A DNA stretch of 64,000 bases from JAGQVA01 sp033764335 (GTDB lineage Bacteria; Bacteroidota; Bacteroidia; J057): the NCBI GenBank assembly GCA_033764335.1, contig JANRJC010000027.1, positions 1 through 64,000 on the forward strand, written 5' to 3'. Each line of letters begins with the position of its first letter. The stretch's first letter is position 1. The notes under the pieces were generated by a model. That model did not search any database. It was not told the origin of the DNA and saw only the letters and a program-made list of their open reading frames with translations. Positions 1-8,515 of the stretch are shown here, one piece after another. The position numbers and the translations under genes were made by a program.

Positions 1-1
1 T

Positions 2-469
2 TTACTCGATCAAAACACCTGGCAGTGGAAGCATTTTGGCACCTTATATCATCACCGGTGGGGCATAGAAACCGCCTTCTTTACGCTCAAAAGTTTCTTT
101 CAGGCAGCGGTCTTTTCTGCCTATACCCTCCCGGCGGTCGAACAGGACCTCTGGGCATTGTTTTGCCTCTACAACCTCCAAAGCATGTGCATCCGTGCCG
201 TCGAAAAGCAACGGAAACTACTCAATGAAAAGCGAACTTTTTTATACCAGATCAACCGAAATGTTGGGATCGGTTTGATCCGGCGTTTGATGCCTGCCTG
301 TTTTCTCGATGAAGTCAAAAACTGGTACGCCAAAATCCATATCTTGCTCAAAGAACTTCTCAAACACCTCGAACCTAAAAGATCCCGCCCAGGCCAACCC
401 CGAAAATCGCGGTTGTTGAGGGGCACTGAAAGACATTATTACGAATCTAACTATAAATCTGCCTTATGA
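2..469 (+). mobile_element. IS4-type transposase, C-terminal part (5' end outside window)
   Basis: The frame is open from base 2 to a TGA at 467-469, so the gene starts before the window. The translation contains HHRWGIETAFFTLK at about bases 47-88, which fits the Y-(2)-R-(3)-E-(6)-K signature (YREK) of DDE transposases of the IS4 superfamily, where the glutamate is the third catalytic acid. The remaining ~100 residues are basic and end in ESNYKSAL, as IS4-type tails do. The enzyme would cut and join the ends of its own insertion sequence. The element's right end probably lies between 470 and about 611, because host-type coding sequence resumes at 612. The IS4 superfamily is well supported; the subgroup is not. 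The other end and any target duplication cannot be seen. Confidence 0.8.
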
Positions 470-611
470 AAAACCTCCTGTACGATACCCAACACCCAGG
501 GAGTAGTTTCCTAATACATGACCTATGCCTAAACATTTGTAGCCCGCCTTCTGAACCTCATACAACTGCTCCATCTGACGCAAAAAATTGCTAACTTAAT
601 GGCCGTGAACA

Positions 612-1082
612 TTGGATGGATTTGATAGTGAAGAAATCTATATTGATCCAGAAGATGAAACTAGAATCATATTTGATAATTTCACTAAATACATTGATTT
701 GTATGATTCTGAAATTGAGTTTGATTCAGTTGAGGTCGATATCAGATATGAGGCAGAAGAAGACGAAGAAGAGTTATTAAGAAGAGCTGTTGAGCAAACG
801 AATGAAGTTGCCCCTAATGCACTCATCCTTACTCCTAATCCAATAGATGAATATGTGATGATTTCTCTTTCTTCTCCGATGATTCTTGCCGAAGAAAGAT
901 ATGAACTTCAAATTTTTGACAGACAAGGCAAACTGGTTTCTACACTTGATAACATCACTCTTTCACCAAAAGAGAACATGTATACCCAGAAAGCCAATCT
1001 TTCTCATTTACCAAGTGGTATTTATTACCTTTCAGCTTCCAGTGCTTCCAGAATTCTTGTTGTTAAATTTATCAAAACATAG
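612..1082 (+). CDS. T9SS C-terminal sorting domain fragment, likely decapitated by the IS
   Basis: This 156-residue reading frame begins at a TTG directly after a stop at 606-608. Residues 1-70 are very acidic (runs of D and E). Residues ~74-156 look like a type A T9SS sorting domain: a PNP motif (ILTPNPIDEYV), a YELQIFDRQGKLV strand, an LPSGIYYL strand and a final VVKFIKT. Such domains are normally the last ~80 residues of large secreted proteins and direct export through the type IX system and attachment to the surface. Here there is no signal peptide and no cargo domain, and the frame opens just past the presumed end of the upstream IS4 element. It is best read as the 3' stump of a larger gene. 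A short stand-alone gene with a TTG start is possible but less likely. Confidence 0.6.
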   Translation: MDGFDSEEIYIDPEDETRIIFDNFTKYIDLYDSEIEFDSVEVDIRYEAEEDEEELLRRAVEQTNEVAPNALILTPNPIDEYVMISLSSPMILAEERYELQIFDRQGKLVSTLDNITLSPKENMYTQKANLSHLPSGIYYLSASSASRILVVKFIKT

Positions 1083-1092
1083 TTACTTAATT

Positions 1093-1129
1093 AGAACATG
1101 GCTCTTACTTAAAATAAGAGCCATGTTCT
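1093..1129 (+). terminator. Perfect 15-bp stem-loop terminator
   Basis: Bases 1093-1107 and 1115-1129 are exact reverse complements (15 bp) around a 7-base loop, 10 bases after the stop of the sorting-domain fragment. A short T run follows (gaatttt). It probably ends transcription of the truncated gene. Confidence 0.75.
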
Positions 1130-1164
1130 GAATTTTACGTGTTACGCTATTTACTTTGCTTCAT

Positions 1165-1908
1165 ATGACCAAAGCAGGTATTTGTCTTATCTCAAGTTTT
1201 GTATTTTTTATAATGCCTGTCCCTGCACAGACACTTCAGGTTGAAGGGTTTATAAGCGGCGGCGGTAATCTGTCAAAAGTACAATCCATCAATGACGGAT
1301 TCTGGCAAGAACCATTTCCTACACTCTTTATTCAGGGGAACGTGGGTTATAGTATCTCCCGTCGTCTGGGGGGTGGAGTGGGGCTTACCTACTATCCCAT
1401 AGGAATTAGACGAAGATTTTTCCCTAATGAGATAAGAGAACTGGACAGGCCCTTTTATAGTGCCAATATTACAGCTACTCGCTACCACTTCATGCCGCAC
1501 TTCTATACCTGGTATGTCTTTCCCGAAAATGGCCGCCATTTTTTTTCTGCCTCCCAACTTTCTCTAGGTCTATTATATGCTAAGTGGACATCAACTATAG
1601 GATTTTTTAAAACGTATGAAACTGAGCTCAACGACGGGCAAATTCTACGTTGGCAGACAGAATCAGTAGTTATACCCCATACTTTTCTGGCCATAGAATC
1701 CAGGTGGGATGTACGAATATTGCATTCAAAGCGACACGGACTCTTTGGCGTGTTGCATGTCATCAAGGGAATTAATCCGATTAGAACAACAACGGGTACA
1801 TATTCTGTAGGCAATGCGAGTTTTAAGGATCAAAGCAAATGGGTGACCTATGGCGATTACCTCGGACTTGGGGTTGCTTACAAATGGAATTGGGGGAAAA
1901 TTTGGTAG
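1165..1908 (+). CDS. Secreted or outer-membrane beta-rich protein, function unknown
   Basis: The predicted product is 247 residues from the ATG at 1165; an in-frame TTG at 1156 would add three residues and is less attractive. The N-terminus is a clear signal peptide (basic MTKAG, hydrophobic LISSFVFFIM, then PVPAQ as a cleavage site). The rest alternates polar and aromatic residues and ends in an aromatic strand (GVAYKWNWGKIW), typical of small outer-membrane beta-barrels or porin-like proteins of Bacteroidota. No family could be named. It lies alone between a terminator and a convergent minus-strand gene. Exported localisation is well supported; the barrel is inferred from composition only. 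Confidence 0.65.
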   Translation: MTKAGICLISSFVFFIMPVPAQTLQVEGFISGGGNLSKVQSINDGFWQEPFPTLFIQGNVGYSISRRLGGGVGLTYYPIGIRRRFFPNEIRELDRPFYSANITATRYHFMPHFYTWYVFPENGRHFFSASQLSLGLLYAKWTSTIGFFKTYETELNDGQILRWQTESVVIPHTFLAIESRWDVRILHSKRHGLFGVLHVIKGINPIRTTTGTYSVGNASFKDQSKWVTYGDYLGLGVAYKWNWGKIW

Positions 1909-1933
1909 TAAGCGGTTTTTGCCTATTATTTTC

Positions 1934-2302
1934 TTACGCTTGCTCGTTCAGCATTTGTTCAACTCTTCTCTGTTCATAAAGAATAACTTTGGTTTCGTTC
2001 ACCTCTTCAATAAAGTAGGGATTTCGTAGGCTGGGATAATGAATAAGATCGATTTTTCTTCCAGAAAATAACACCAAAAGACCCGATATAAAGCCATCCA
2101 AAACGGAAAGATATTCCTCATCAGATATTGAAGGGCGATCCAGATCATAGACAAGGTCTATGTCAGAATCATTTCTGAAGTTTTTGGTCAACACAGACCC
2201 AATTGCCCATAAATATTTCACTTTATACTTCCGGCAATGCGCTTGAAGTGCGTCAAGTCTGCTCGCCAGAAAATCAGGCAATATTTCAGTCGTTGCTTTC
2301 AT
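1934..2302 (-). CDS. MNT-type minimal nucleotidyltransferase, orphan
   Basis: This 122-residue protein carries the polymerase-beta superfamily nucleotidyltransferase signature. AIGSVLTKNF is followed by SDIDLVYD (two metal-binding aspartates), and a third acid lies in GRKIDLIHY. That is the pattern of MntA/MNT proteins, which in known HEPN-MNT (HepT/MntA) toxin-antitoxin pairs transfer AMP onto the HEPN toxin. No HEPN gene is visible on either side: upstream is 129 bases before pyrR and downstream is the outer-membrane gene. It is therefore either an orphan antitoxin or a nucleotidyltransferase with another target. The fold call is strong; the biological role is open. Confidence 0.75.
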   Translation of the reverse strand: MKATTEILPDFLASRLDALQAHCRKYKVKYLWAIGSVLTKNFRNDSDIDLVYDLDRPSISDEEYLSVLDGFISGLLVLFSGRKIDLIHYPSLRNPYFIEEVNETKVILYEQRRVEQMLNEQA

Positions 2303-2431
2303 GTCCTAATAATACGAAAATTTAGCAAAAAAGTGAAAGCGCACCAATTATACCCCGTTAATCTGAATTATCCATTTTCCAACGCTTCTTCACTTGCCCC
2401 TGAAAGAGATTCTTTGCAATTTCGCAGTTGA

Positions 2432-2974
2432 ATGGAATCAAAGGATAAACTCGATCTTTTCCCCAGCGGGAAGTTACAGGTTACGCTGCTGCGCCTGTGC
2501 CATCAGCTAATCGAAAATTATGGAGGTTTTGACCAGACGGCTATCCTCGGTGCGCAACCCAGGGGGGTATATCTTTCCCGCCGGATACATCAACTGCTAA
2601 AAGGTCTTATACCCGAGGTAAATATCCCTTATGGCGAACTAGACGTAACTTTTTTCCGGGACGACTTTCGCACACGGGAAAATCCGCTGCAACCGAACCG
2701 CACCCGGATTGATTTTCTTATCGAAAAAAAACGGGTGATTTTGATTGACGATGTACTCTATACCGGTCGCACCGTGCGCGCAGCATTGGATGCAATGCTC
2801 GCTTACGGAAGACCCCAATCGGTAGAACTGATGGTGCTCGTGGATCGAAAACACGCCCGCGATCTTCCGATTGAGCCTACTTACACCGGCATAAAAGTAG
2901 ATACCATTGATACCCAGCGAGTTATCGTCGAGTTGAAGGAAAGCGGCGGAAATGACGAGGTTTTTCTTTCGTAA
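2432..2974 (+). CDS. pyrR: PyrR, pyrimidine operon regulator / uracil phosphoribosyltransferase
   Basis: The 180-residue product matches the length of PyrR. A type I phosphoribosyltransferase PRPP loop lies at about residues 102-114 (VILIDDVLYTGRT), preceded by the PyrR-like AILGAQPRGVYLSRRI near residues 37-52 and an ELDVTFFRDDF segment near 69-79. PyrR converts uracil and PRPP to UMP, and in Bacillus it also binds pyr mRNA to regulate attenuation. The next gene, pyrB, starts 32 bases downstream on the same strand, so the two are very likely co-transcribed. No attenuator hairpin was recognised in the short leader. The ATG at 2432 is the first start after upstream stops. Confidence 0.93.
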   Translation: MESKDKLDLFPSGKLQVTLLRLCHQLIENYGGFDQTAILGAQPRGVYLSRRIHQLLKGLIPEVNIPYGELDVTFFRDDFRTRENPLQPNRTRIDFLIEKKRVILIDDVLYTGRTVRAALDAMLAYGRPQSVELMVLVDRKHARDLPIEPTYTGIKVDTIDTQRVIVELKESGGNDEVFLS

Positions 2975-3006
2975 AAATTTAGAAAAGACAAAAATAACAA
3001 TACGGA

Positions 3007-3927
3007 ATGGCACTTAGCACCCGGCATTTAATCGGCATCAAATACATCACCCGGGAAGATATGGAACAGATCTTCCAGACCGCAGACAATTTTAAAGAGG
3101 TGATCAACCGGCCGATCAAAAAAGTTCCCTCCCTTCGGGATATGACGATTGCCAATCTTTTTTTTGAAAACTCTACCCGAACCCGTATCGCTTTTGAGCT
3201 TGCCGAAAAAAGGCTTTCCGCAGATATAATCAATTTTTCGGCGGCCTCTAGCAGCCTCAAAAAAGGCGAAACGCTGCTCGATACCGTCAATAATATCCTC
3301 GCCATGAAGGTGGATATGATTGTGATGCGGCATCCTTCACCGGGCGCACCGATTTTTCTAAGCAAACACATCTCTGCCCAGATTGTCAACGCCGGAGATG
3401 GGACTCATGAACATCCTACCCAGGCTTTGCTGGATTGTTTTTCGCTGCGCGAAAAATTCGGAGAACTAAAGGGTCTGCGGGTCGCCATTGTCGGGGATAT
3501 TACCCATAGCCGGGTAGCCCTCTCCAATATTTTTGCTCTCAACAAACTTGGGGCCGAGGTGACCGTCTGCGGTCCACCAACGCTTATTCCCCGGCATATC
3601 GAAAGCCTGGGTGTAAAAGTCAGCCACGACCTGCGCTCCACCCTTGAATGGTGCGACGCCGCCAACATGCTCCGCATCCAACTCGAACGACAGGACATAA
3701 AATATTTTCCCAGCCTGAAGGAATATTCCATGTTGTATCAACTGAATATGCCCCTGCTCGAAAGTTTGGGAAAAAAACTGGTCATTATGCACCCGGGGCC
3801 GATAAACCGCGGCGTCGAAATTACCAGTGAAGTCGCCGACTGCGAACAGGCAATTATCCTTGATCAGGTTCAAAATGGAGTCGCCGTGCGCATGGCCGTT
3901 CTCTACCTCCTCGCTGATGTACGATAA
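3007..3927 (+). CDS. pyrB: Aspartate carbamoyltransferase catalytic subunit
   Basis: This 306-residue protein has the full set of transcarbamoylase motifs: the carbamoyl-phosphate loop STRTR at residues 56-60, a lysine-bearing SSLKKGET loop near 82-89, HPTQALLDCF at 136-145 and the MHPGPINRG segment near the C-terminus. It catalyses carbamoyl phosphate plus aspartate to N-carbamoylaspartate in de novo pyrimidine synthesis. Length and motifs fit an intact catalytic chain. No pyrI regulatory-chain gene lies beside it; control may run through PyrR, encoded immediately upstream. The downstream 146 bases hold a hairpin and a heptamer repeat rather than a gene. Confidence 0.95.
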   Translation: MALSTRHLIGIKYITREDMEQIFQTADNFKEVINRPIKKVPSLRDMTIANLFFENSTRTRIAFELAEKRLSADIINFSAASSSLKKGETLLDTVNNILAMKVDMIVMRHPSPGAPIFLSKHISAQIVNAGDGTHEHPTQALLDCFSLREKFGELKGLRVAIVGDITHSRVALSNIFALNKLGAEVTVCGPPTLIPRHIESLGVKVSHDLRSTLEWCDAANMLRIQLERQDIKYFPSLKEYSMLYQLNMPLLESLGKKLVIMHPGPINRGVEITSEVADCEQAIILDQVQNGVAVRMAVLYLLADVR

Positions 3928-3990
3928 AGCGATACAACCCTTTCCCCCCAAGCAGCCACATTCATTGACTATGACTCTTTGAACCCCCTT

Positions 3991-4025
3991 CCGTCTGCCG
4001 TCCCCCTTTGAAGGGGAACTGACGG
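3991..4025. repeat. G/C-run hairpin repeat after pyrB
   Basis: CCGTC (3991-3995) pairs with GACGG (4021-4025), and CCCCTT (4003-4008) pairs with AAGGGG (4011-4016). The same core, a CGTCCCCC run followed by AAGGGGA, recurs at 21657-21675, so this looks like a dispersed intergenic repeat. It may also act as the pyrRB terminator. Confidence 0.55.
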
Positions 4026-4035
4026 AACAACTAAT

Positions 4036-4070
4036 TAACCATTGACCATTAACCATTAACCATTAACCAT
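4036..4070. repeat. Heptanucleotide tandem repeat, five copies of TAACCAT
   Basis: Five consecutive 7-base units occupy 4036-4070 (the second reads TGACCAT), ending one base triplet before the TTG start of the next gene. Related TGACCATTAAC and CTAACCATTAA pieces occur at about 5537-5568, before batB. It resembles the short tandemly repeated repetitive heptamers known from cyanobacteria. Confidence 0.8.
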
Positions 4071-4073
4071 TAG

Positions 4074-5546
4074 TTGAAACGCATAGACTGGCTTACTCTT
4101 CGCTCGCTGATCGGGCCTTTTATCATGAGTTTTGCGATCATCCTGTTTATTCTGGTGATCCAGTTTATGTCGTTGTACATGAATGAAATTTTTGGTAAAG
4201 GCCTGGGCGGAGAAGTATTGCTGAAACTGTTTTATTATGCCGGAGGGCGCCTTGCCATCACGGCCCTGCCCGTGGCAATTTTGGCGGCAGCACTGATGAC
4301 CTTTGGGAATATGGGGGAAAACAACGAACTGGCGGCGATGAAGTCGTGCGGCATTAGCTTGTTGAAAATCATGCGTGCATCGGTGGTATTTGGTATTTTG
4401 CTTACCGGCCTTTCCTTATGGTTTTCGCTGGATACCGTTCCCCGCGCCAATCTGAAATTTTTCAGCCTGCTTTATGATGTTCAGCGAAAAAAACCCAACG
4501 TCGCCATTCAACCCGGGCACTTCTATTCCGATATTGACGGTTATGTTATCAGGGCTACTGATAAAAACGATGAGACCGGGACTCTGTATGATGTACTTAT
4601 TTACAACCACACCGACAATCGGGGGAATGTGGACGTGATCATCGCCGACTCAGCTATTTCCGGTATGGACGGAAATGTGATGAAAATGATTCTATACAAA
4701 GGAAGTCGCCATGAGGAGTATAAAAATGAATCCGGAGAACCGGAGTCCTATCCTTTGGGGCGAACCTATTTTGACTCTTTGTACTATCGGTTTGACTTGT
4801 CCGGATTTGATCTCGATCGCACGGATGAAAGCCAGTTTCGCCACCAGATCACACTCCCCTACCCGATGCTGGTCGCGGCCTTGGATAGTCTTGTAGAACT
4901 TGAAAAATCTTATACCGAAAAATCATTTGAACAAATTGCACGCTACAACTTTGTGGACACATCCTTTTTGGATTATTATCGCGATACAACCGGGGAAAGC
5001 AAATATGAAATACTGGAATCCATGACGCTCGAACCCGAAGACAATCTGGCAACCTGTTTCCCCAACAATACGCCTACCGACCTCTACAACCGGGCATTGG
5101 TAAGCATGCGGGCGGTAAAAAGTTATACCGAATTTATGGTCAAAAAAAAGGATGACCAGGATCAGGTAAACCGAAACTACAATTACGAATTTCACCTCCG
5201 ATATGCCCTTCCCTTCAACGGATTGTTGTTTATGCTGATAGGAGTAGCATTGGGAGCCATTATAAGGAAAGGAGGTTTGGGTTTTCCTTCACTCATATCC
5301 ATCACCCTGTTTATGATTTTTTATATTCTGACAACCTACGGCAAAAAATTTGCAAAAGAGGGCGTTCTGGAACCCTGGGCAGGCGCGTGGTTGTCGGTAA
5401 TGATCTTTACACCCGTAGCCCTTTACCTCACCTATCAGGCAACCACCGACTCCAAACTCCTTGATGAGAGTCTTCGCATGAGGTTAAAAGAGCAGATTAT
5501 TCATTTTCTAAAAAGTATTCGTCAGCGAAAACCGATTGACCATTAA
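4074..5546 (+). CDS. LptF/LptG (YjgP/YjgQ) family permease
   Basis: The 490-residue product has the YjgP/YjgQ architecture: membrane helices near residues 14-34, 57-80 and 100-122, a long periplasmic domain (~130-375), then helices near 380-400, 405-425 and 430-455. In characterised bacteria LptF and LptG form the inner-membrane channel of the lipopolysaccharide transporter, driven by LptB. The start is a TTG directly preceded by a stop (tag at 4071-4073); the next ATG (4125) would remove part of the first helix, so the TTG is preferred. The five-copy heptamer array sits where a ribosome site should be. It is followed after 24 bases by the BatB-like gene. LptF and LptG cannot be separated from sequence alone here. 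Confidence 0.85.
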   Translation: MKRIDWLTLRSLIGPFIMSFAIILFILVIQFMSLYMNEIFGKGLGGEVLLKLFYYAGGRLAITALPVAILAAALMTFGNMGENNELAAMKSCGISLLKIMRASVVFGILLTGLSLWFSLDTVPRANLKFFSLLYDVQRKKPNVAIQPGHFYSDIDGYVIRATDKNDETGTLYDVLIYNHTDNRGNVDVIIADSAISGMDGNVMKMILYKGSRHEEYKNESGEPESYPLGRTYFDSLYYRFDLSGFDLDRTDESQFRHQITLPYPMLVAALDSLVELEKSYTEKSFEQIARYNFVDTSFLDYYRDTTGESKYEILESMTLEPEDNLATCFPNNTPTDLYNRALVSMRAVKSYTEFMVKKKDDQDQVNRNYNYEFHLRYALPFNGLLFMLIGVALGAIIRKGGLGFPSLISITLFMIFYILTTYGKKFAKEGVLEPWAGAWLSVMIFTPVALYLTYQATTDSKLLDESLRMRLKEQIIHFLKSIRQRKPIDH

Positions 5547-5570
5547 CAACTGACAACTAACCATTAATAT

Positions 5571-6617
5571 TTGAGGATTGAGCCTTTATCTGCTGAAAAT
5601 ACCCGATTTTTTTCCTTACTTGAAGTTGTGAAAGTAGCTTTTCCGGAATATTGGATATGGATGCTCGGACTGCCAGTTACGCTGGGGATCATATATCTCG
5701 TGTACCGAAGGGTGTCTTATATCACCGAAACCTGGTTTAGTCCCGAACAATACGAGCGTTCCCTTCCCCTGATAAAACTAGGGCTGCGAATGGGCGGTTT
5801 TATATTGCTTTTTATTGCCCTTTTGGGACCCTATATCGGAGGAAGAGATCAGAAACAAAATTTTCTCGGCAGGGAAATATTTATTGTCCTGGATGTATCC
5901 GGCAGTATGAATGCAGAAGACATTAAACCTTCAAGGCTTTCATTTGCCAAACGAGAGTTGAAAGAGCTTGTTTCAAATCTGGAAGGAGATAAAATCGGTT
6001 TAATCCTTTTCGCCGAATACGCCTACGTTCAATGCCCTCTTACCCTTGATCGCAGAGCCGTAAACCTGTTTCTGGATATGGCCGAAAGTGGCCAGTTTGC
6101 CCAGACCGGAACCCAGTTTCGTTCGGCTTTAGCCGTAGCGATGGATCGTTTTCAAAACGGCAGCGGGCAAAAAGGCAACCAAACCCAGGCGATTATTCTG
6201 GTATCAGATGGAGAAGATTTTGGAGACAATTATGTATCCCTGATTGAACGACTCAAACAGGCAGGCATTATGGTTTACACCGTGGGAGTGGGCACGTATG
6301 AAGGTGCGCCGATTCCGCACATTGTAGAAAACCGCAAAGCCGGTTACAAACGTTATGAAGACGGCGCACTAGCCATCTCACGTCTCGTGGACAACGGCCT
6401 TGAGGCTCTTTCAGAGGCATTTGGAACCAATTATGTAAAAATCAATCAACCCGGAAAAGACCTTTTCCCGCTGGAAAAGCAGGTTCGTGCACTTACCTCA
6501 TCTCCAATTGCCGCGAGCATGAATAAAGTAGAAAACAACCAGTATCAGGCATTTTTATTTCTGGCGCTCCTTCTACTGATGGGGAGTATGTTTATCATGC
6601 CGATCCGAAAAATATGA
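5571..6617 (+). CDS. batB: BatB-like von Willebrand factor A membrane protein
   Basis: The product is 348 residues, with membrane helices near 28-45 and 72-88, a VWA domain from ~102 with the MIDAS motif DVSGS at 108-112, and a C-terminal helix near 326-343. This is the layout of BatB/BatA proteins of the Bacteroidota Bat (aerotolerance) operon, whose VWA domain faces the periplasm and probably binds protein ligands through a metal. The first available start is a TTG at 5571; a GTG near 5628 would trim the N-terminus. It overlaps the next gene by four bases (ATGA), so translation is probably coupled. BatA, BatD, BatE and MoxR genes are not adjacent. Confidence 0.8.
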   Translation: MRIEPLSAENTRFFSLLEVVKVAFPEYWIWMLGLPVTLGIIYLVYRRVSYITETWFSPEQYERSLPLIKLGLRMGGFILLFIALLGPYIGGRDQKQNFLGREIFIVLDVSGSMNAEDIKPSRLSFAKRELKELVSNLEGDKIGLILFAEYAYVQCPLTLDRRAVNLFLDMAESGQFAQTGTQFRSALAVAMDRFQNGSGQKGNQTQAIILVSDGEDFGDNYVSLIERLKQAGIMVYTVGVGTYEGAPIPHIVENRKAGYKRYEDGALAISRLVDNGLEALSEAFGTNYVKINQPGKDLFPLEKQVRALTSSPIAASMNKVENNQYQAFLFLALLLLMGSMFIMPIRKI

Positions 6618-7351
6618 GAACTCTCTTTCTCTATGTAATCTTGCTCGCCGGCGGCCTGTCCGGCAAAGAAAAAAGCCTTTCCCTGGCAGCAGATGCTTTC
6701 CAGAGTGGAGATTTTCATACCAGCATTTTGCACTATGGGGAAGCACTTAAGGCGTATCCGGCACAGGCGGCCCGCATACAGTACAATATTGGACAATGTT
6801 ACCGGGAATTAGACTCTACGGATCGCGCTTTGCAGTTTTTTCATGAAGTTTTGGACAAAAACTCCCCCGATGTTGCCTCTCTCGCTTCTAATGAAATCGG
6901 CCTGCTGATGATTCGCCGTCAGCGCACCAAAGAGGCTCTGGAAGCTTTCCGGGAAGCCTTGGTCTATGACCCGGAAAATGAAAATGCCCGATACAACTAC
7001 GAGTTGCTTCGCAAAAGAATGAAAGGGAACAATCCCCCGCAACAACCGCCACCGCCACCACGGCCGCCCTCTCCTCAGGACGAAGAAGATACTCCCGAAG
7101 AAGATGAAGAAACCGCTCCGGATGACAACCTGCCGGAAGATTACCGCGACATGATTCGCCAGATTATTCAGCGGCAGCGGCAGTCCAACTCTACCAATGA
7201 CTTCGCACGGCCGATTGGCTCCGATACGATCTCGCTTTTTCAGGCCCGCCGGATTCTGGAATCTATGCGGCAAAACGAAATTCAGTACCTGCAACAACTG
7301 CGAAAATCTGCTGCTACACCCCATAAAAACGGAGGCGCGCCCGACTGGTAG
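6614..7351 (+). CDS. batC: BatC-like TPR protein
   Basis: This 245-residue protein starts with a short hydrophobic export signal (LFLYVILLAGGLSG), followed by three to four tetratricopeptide repeats at about residues 20-130 (for example AIRIQYNIGQCY-like and EALEAFREALVYDPENENARYNY segments). A proline stretch at ~145-155 and an acidic linker precede a charged helical tail. BatC proteins have this composition and follow batB in Bacteroidota; TPRs here probably scaffold an envelope complex with BatB. The start codon overlaps the batB stop. It ends 9 bases before the stop of a convergent aminotransferase gene, with no obvious terminator between them. Confidence 0.75.
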   Translation: MRTLFLYVILLAGGLSGKEKSLSLAADAFQSGDFHTSILHYGEALKAYPAQAARIQYNIGQCYRELDSTDRALQFFHEVLDKNSPDVASLASNEIGLLMIRRQRTKEALEAFREALVYDPENENARYNYELLRKRMKGNNPPQQPPPPPRPPSPQDEEDTPEEDEETAPDDNLPEDYRDMIRQIIQRQRQSNSTNDFARPIGSDTISLFQARRILESMRQNEIQYLQQLRKSAATPHKNGGAPDW

Positions 7352-7360
7352 AAGTATTTA

Positions 7361-8515
7361 TTACAACTTGATCAGTTTTTCCGCTGCGCGTTCAAGGGTA
7401 AGGTCTTCTTTTGCAAAACAAAACCTCACCACTTTGTTTTCCACCCGATGACGGTAAAAAACAGAAACCGGAATACACGCAACTCCCGATTCGATGGTGA
7501 GCCTTTGGGCAAATGCCATCTCAGATTCATCCGAAATTTCTTCATAACTCATCAACTGAAAATAAGTGCCCCGCGAGGCAATGGGCCGAAATCGAGAGCC
7601 TTGCATGAGTTGAAGAAACAAGTCGCGTTTACGCTGATAAAAAGTTTTGATTTCCATGATCTTACTTCTTTCATCCCGGAGATAACCCGCAATCCCCTGC
7701 TGAAAGGGGGTACTGGTGGAAAACCCCACAAACTGATGAATCTTCCGCAATTCGGCGGAAAGCGGAGCAGGTGCCAGGCAATAACCCACTTTCCACCCTG
7801 TGGCATGAAGACTTTTCCCAAAGGAGGATACAATAAAACTCCGGGCGGCGAGGTCGGGATAACGAGCCATACTCTGATGAATATTTCCATCAAAAATAAT
7901 ATGCTCATATACTTCATCGCTGATAATAAAAATATCGGTATGACTCAACAGCGCTGAAAGTTGACGCAGATCTTCCGGATAGAGAATACTACCGGTGGGA
8001 TTGTGCGGTGTATTGAGCATAATAACACGGGTTCGGGGGCTGACAAGTTTTTTTACTTCTTCCCAATTAATCCTGTAATCAGGCGGTTTTAGGGCATAAC
8101 GAACCGGAATTCCCCCGGAAAGTTCGATTGCCGGAAGGTAAAGGTCGTAGGCAGGTTCTAGCACAATTACCTCATCCCCGGGTCGGACAACCGCAGCAAT
8201 GGCACAGTATAAGGCTTCCGACGCACCACAGGTAATCGTAATTTCTGTGGCTGGATCGTAGGAATAATCATAAATTTCCTTTATCATTTGCGAAATTTCT
8301 TCACAAAGGGCAGGGAGTCCGGGCATGGGGGCGTATTGGTTATAACCCTCCTTCATTGCTCGGGATACATAGTCGGTCAATAGAGGGTCACAAGAGAAGT
8401 CGGGGAAGCCCTGTGACAAATTTATCGCGTTATTTTGCCTTGCAAGGGCAGACATGACCGTAAATATGTTTGTACCCACCCAGGGAAGTTTGGAAGAAAT
8501 AGAGGGAGAAATCAT
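7361..8515 (-). CDS. PLP-dependent class I aminotransferase, methionine aminotransferase-like
   Basis: The 384-residue product is a fold type I aminotransferase of the YbdL / kynurenine aminotransferase group. It has NLSQGFPDF near residue 32, YNQYAPMPG near 58, HNPTG at 171-175, DEVYE at 200-204, the Schiff-base lysine at K234 in SSFGKSLHATGWKVGY, and a C-terminal VRFCFAK arginine segment. E. coli YbdL transaminates methionine and aromatic amino acids with 2-oxo acids. The enzyme is cytoplasmic and probably takes part in methionine salvage or amino-acid catabolism; substrate choice is inferred from family. It is divergent from the following lipoprotein gene, sharing a 143-base intergenic region. 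Confidence 0.88.
   Translation of the reverse strand: MISPSISSKLPWVGTNIFTVMSALARQNNAINLSQGFPDFSCDPLLTDYVSRAMKEGYNQYAPMPGLPALCEEISQMIKEIYDYSYDPATEITITCGASEALYCAIAAVVRPGDEVIVLEPAYDLYLPAIELSGGIPVRYALKPPDYRINWEEVKKLVSPRTRVIMLNTPHNPTGSILYPEDLRQLSALLSHTDIFIISDEVYEHIIFDGNIHQSMARYPDLAARSFIVSSFGKSLHATGWKVGYCLAPAPLSAELRKIHQFVGFSTSTPFQQGIAGYLRDERSKIMEIKTFYQRKRDLFLQLMQGSRFRPIASRGTYFQLMSYEEISDESEMAFAQRLTIESGVACIPVSVFYRHRVENKVVRFCFAKEDLTLERAAEKLIKL

Noticed and set aside
4036..4070. Heptamer array considered as a CRISPR-like array
   Set aside because: Units are contiguous 7-mers with no spacers.
7552..7957. ORFs on both strands inside the aminotransferase gene containing a G run
   Set aside because: The G/C run is part of the coding sequence for a normal helix; not a copy of the intergenic hairpin repeat.
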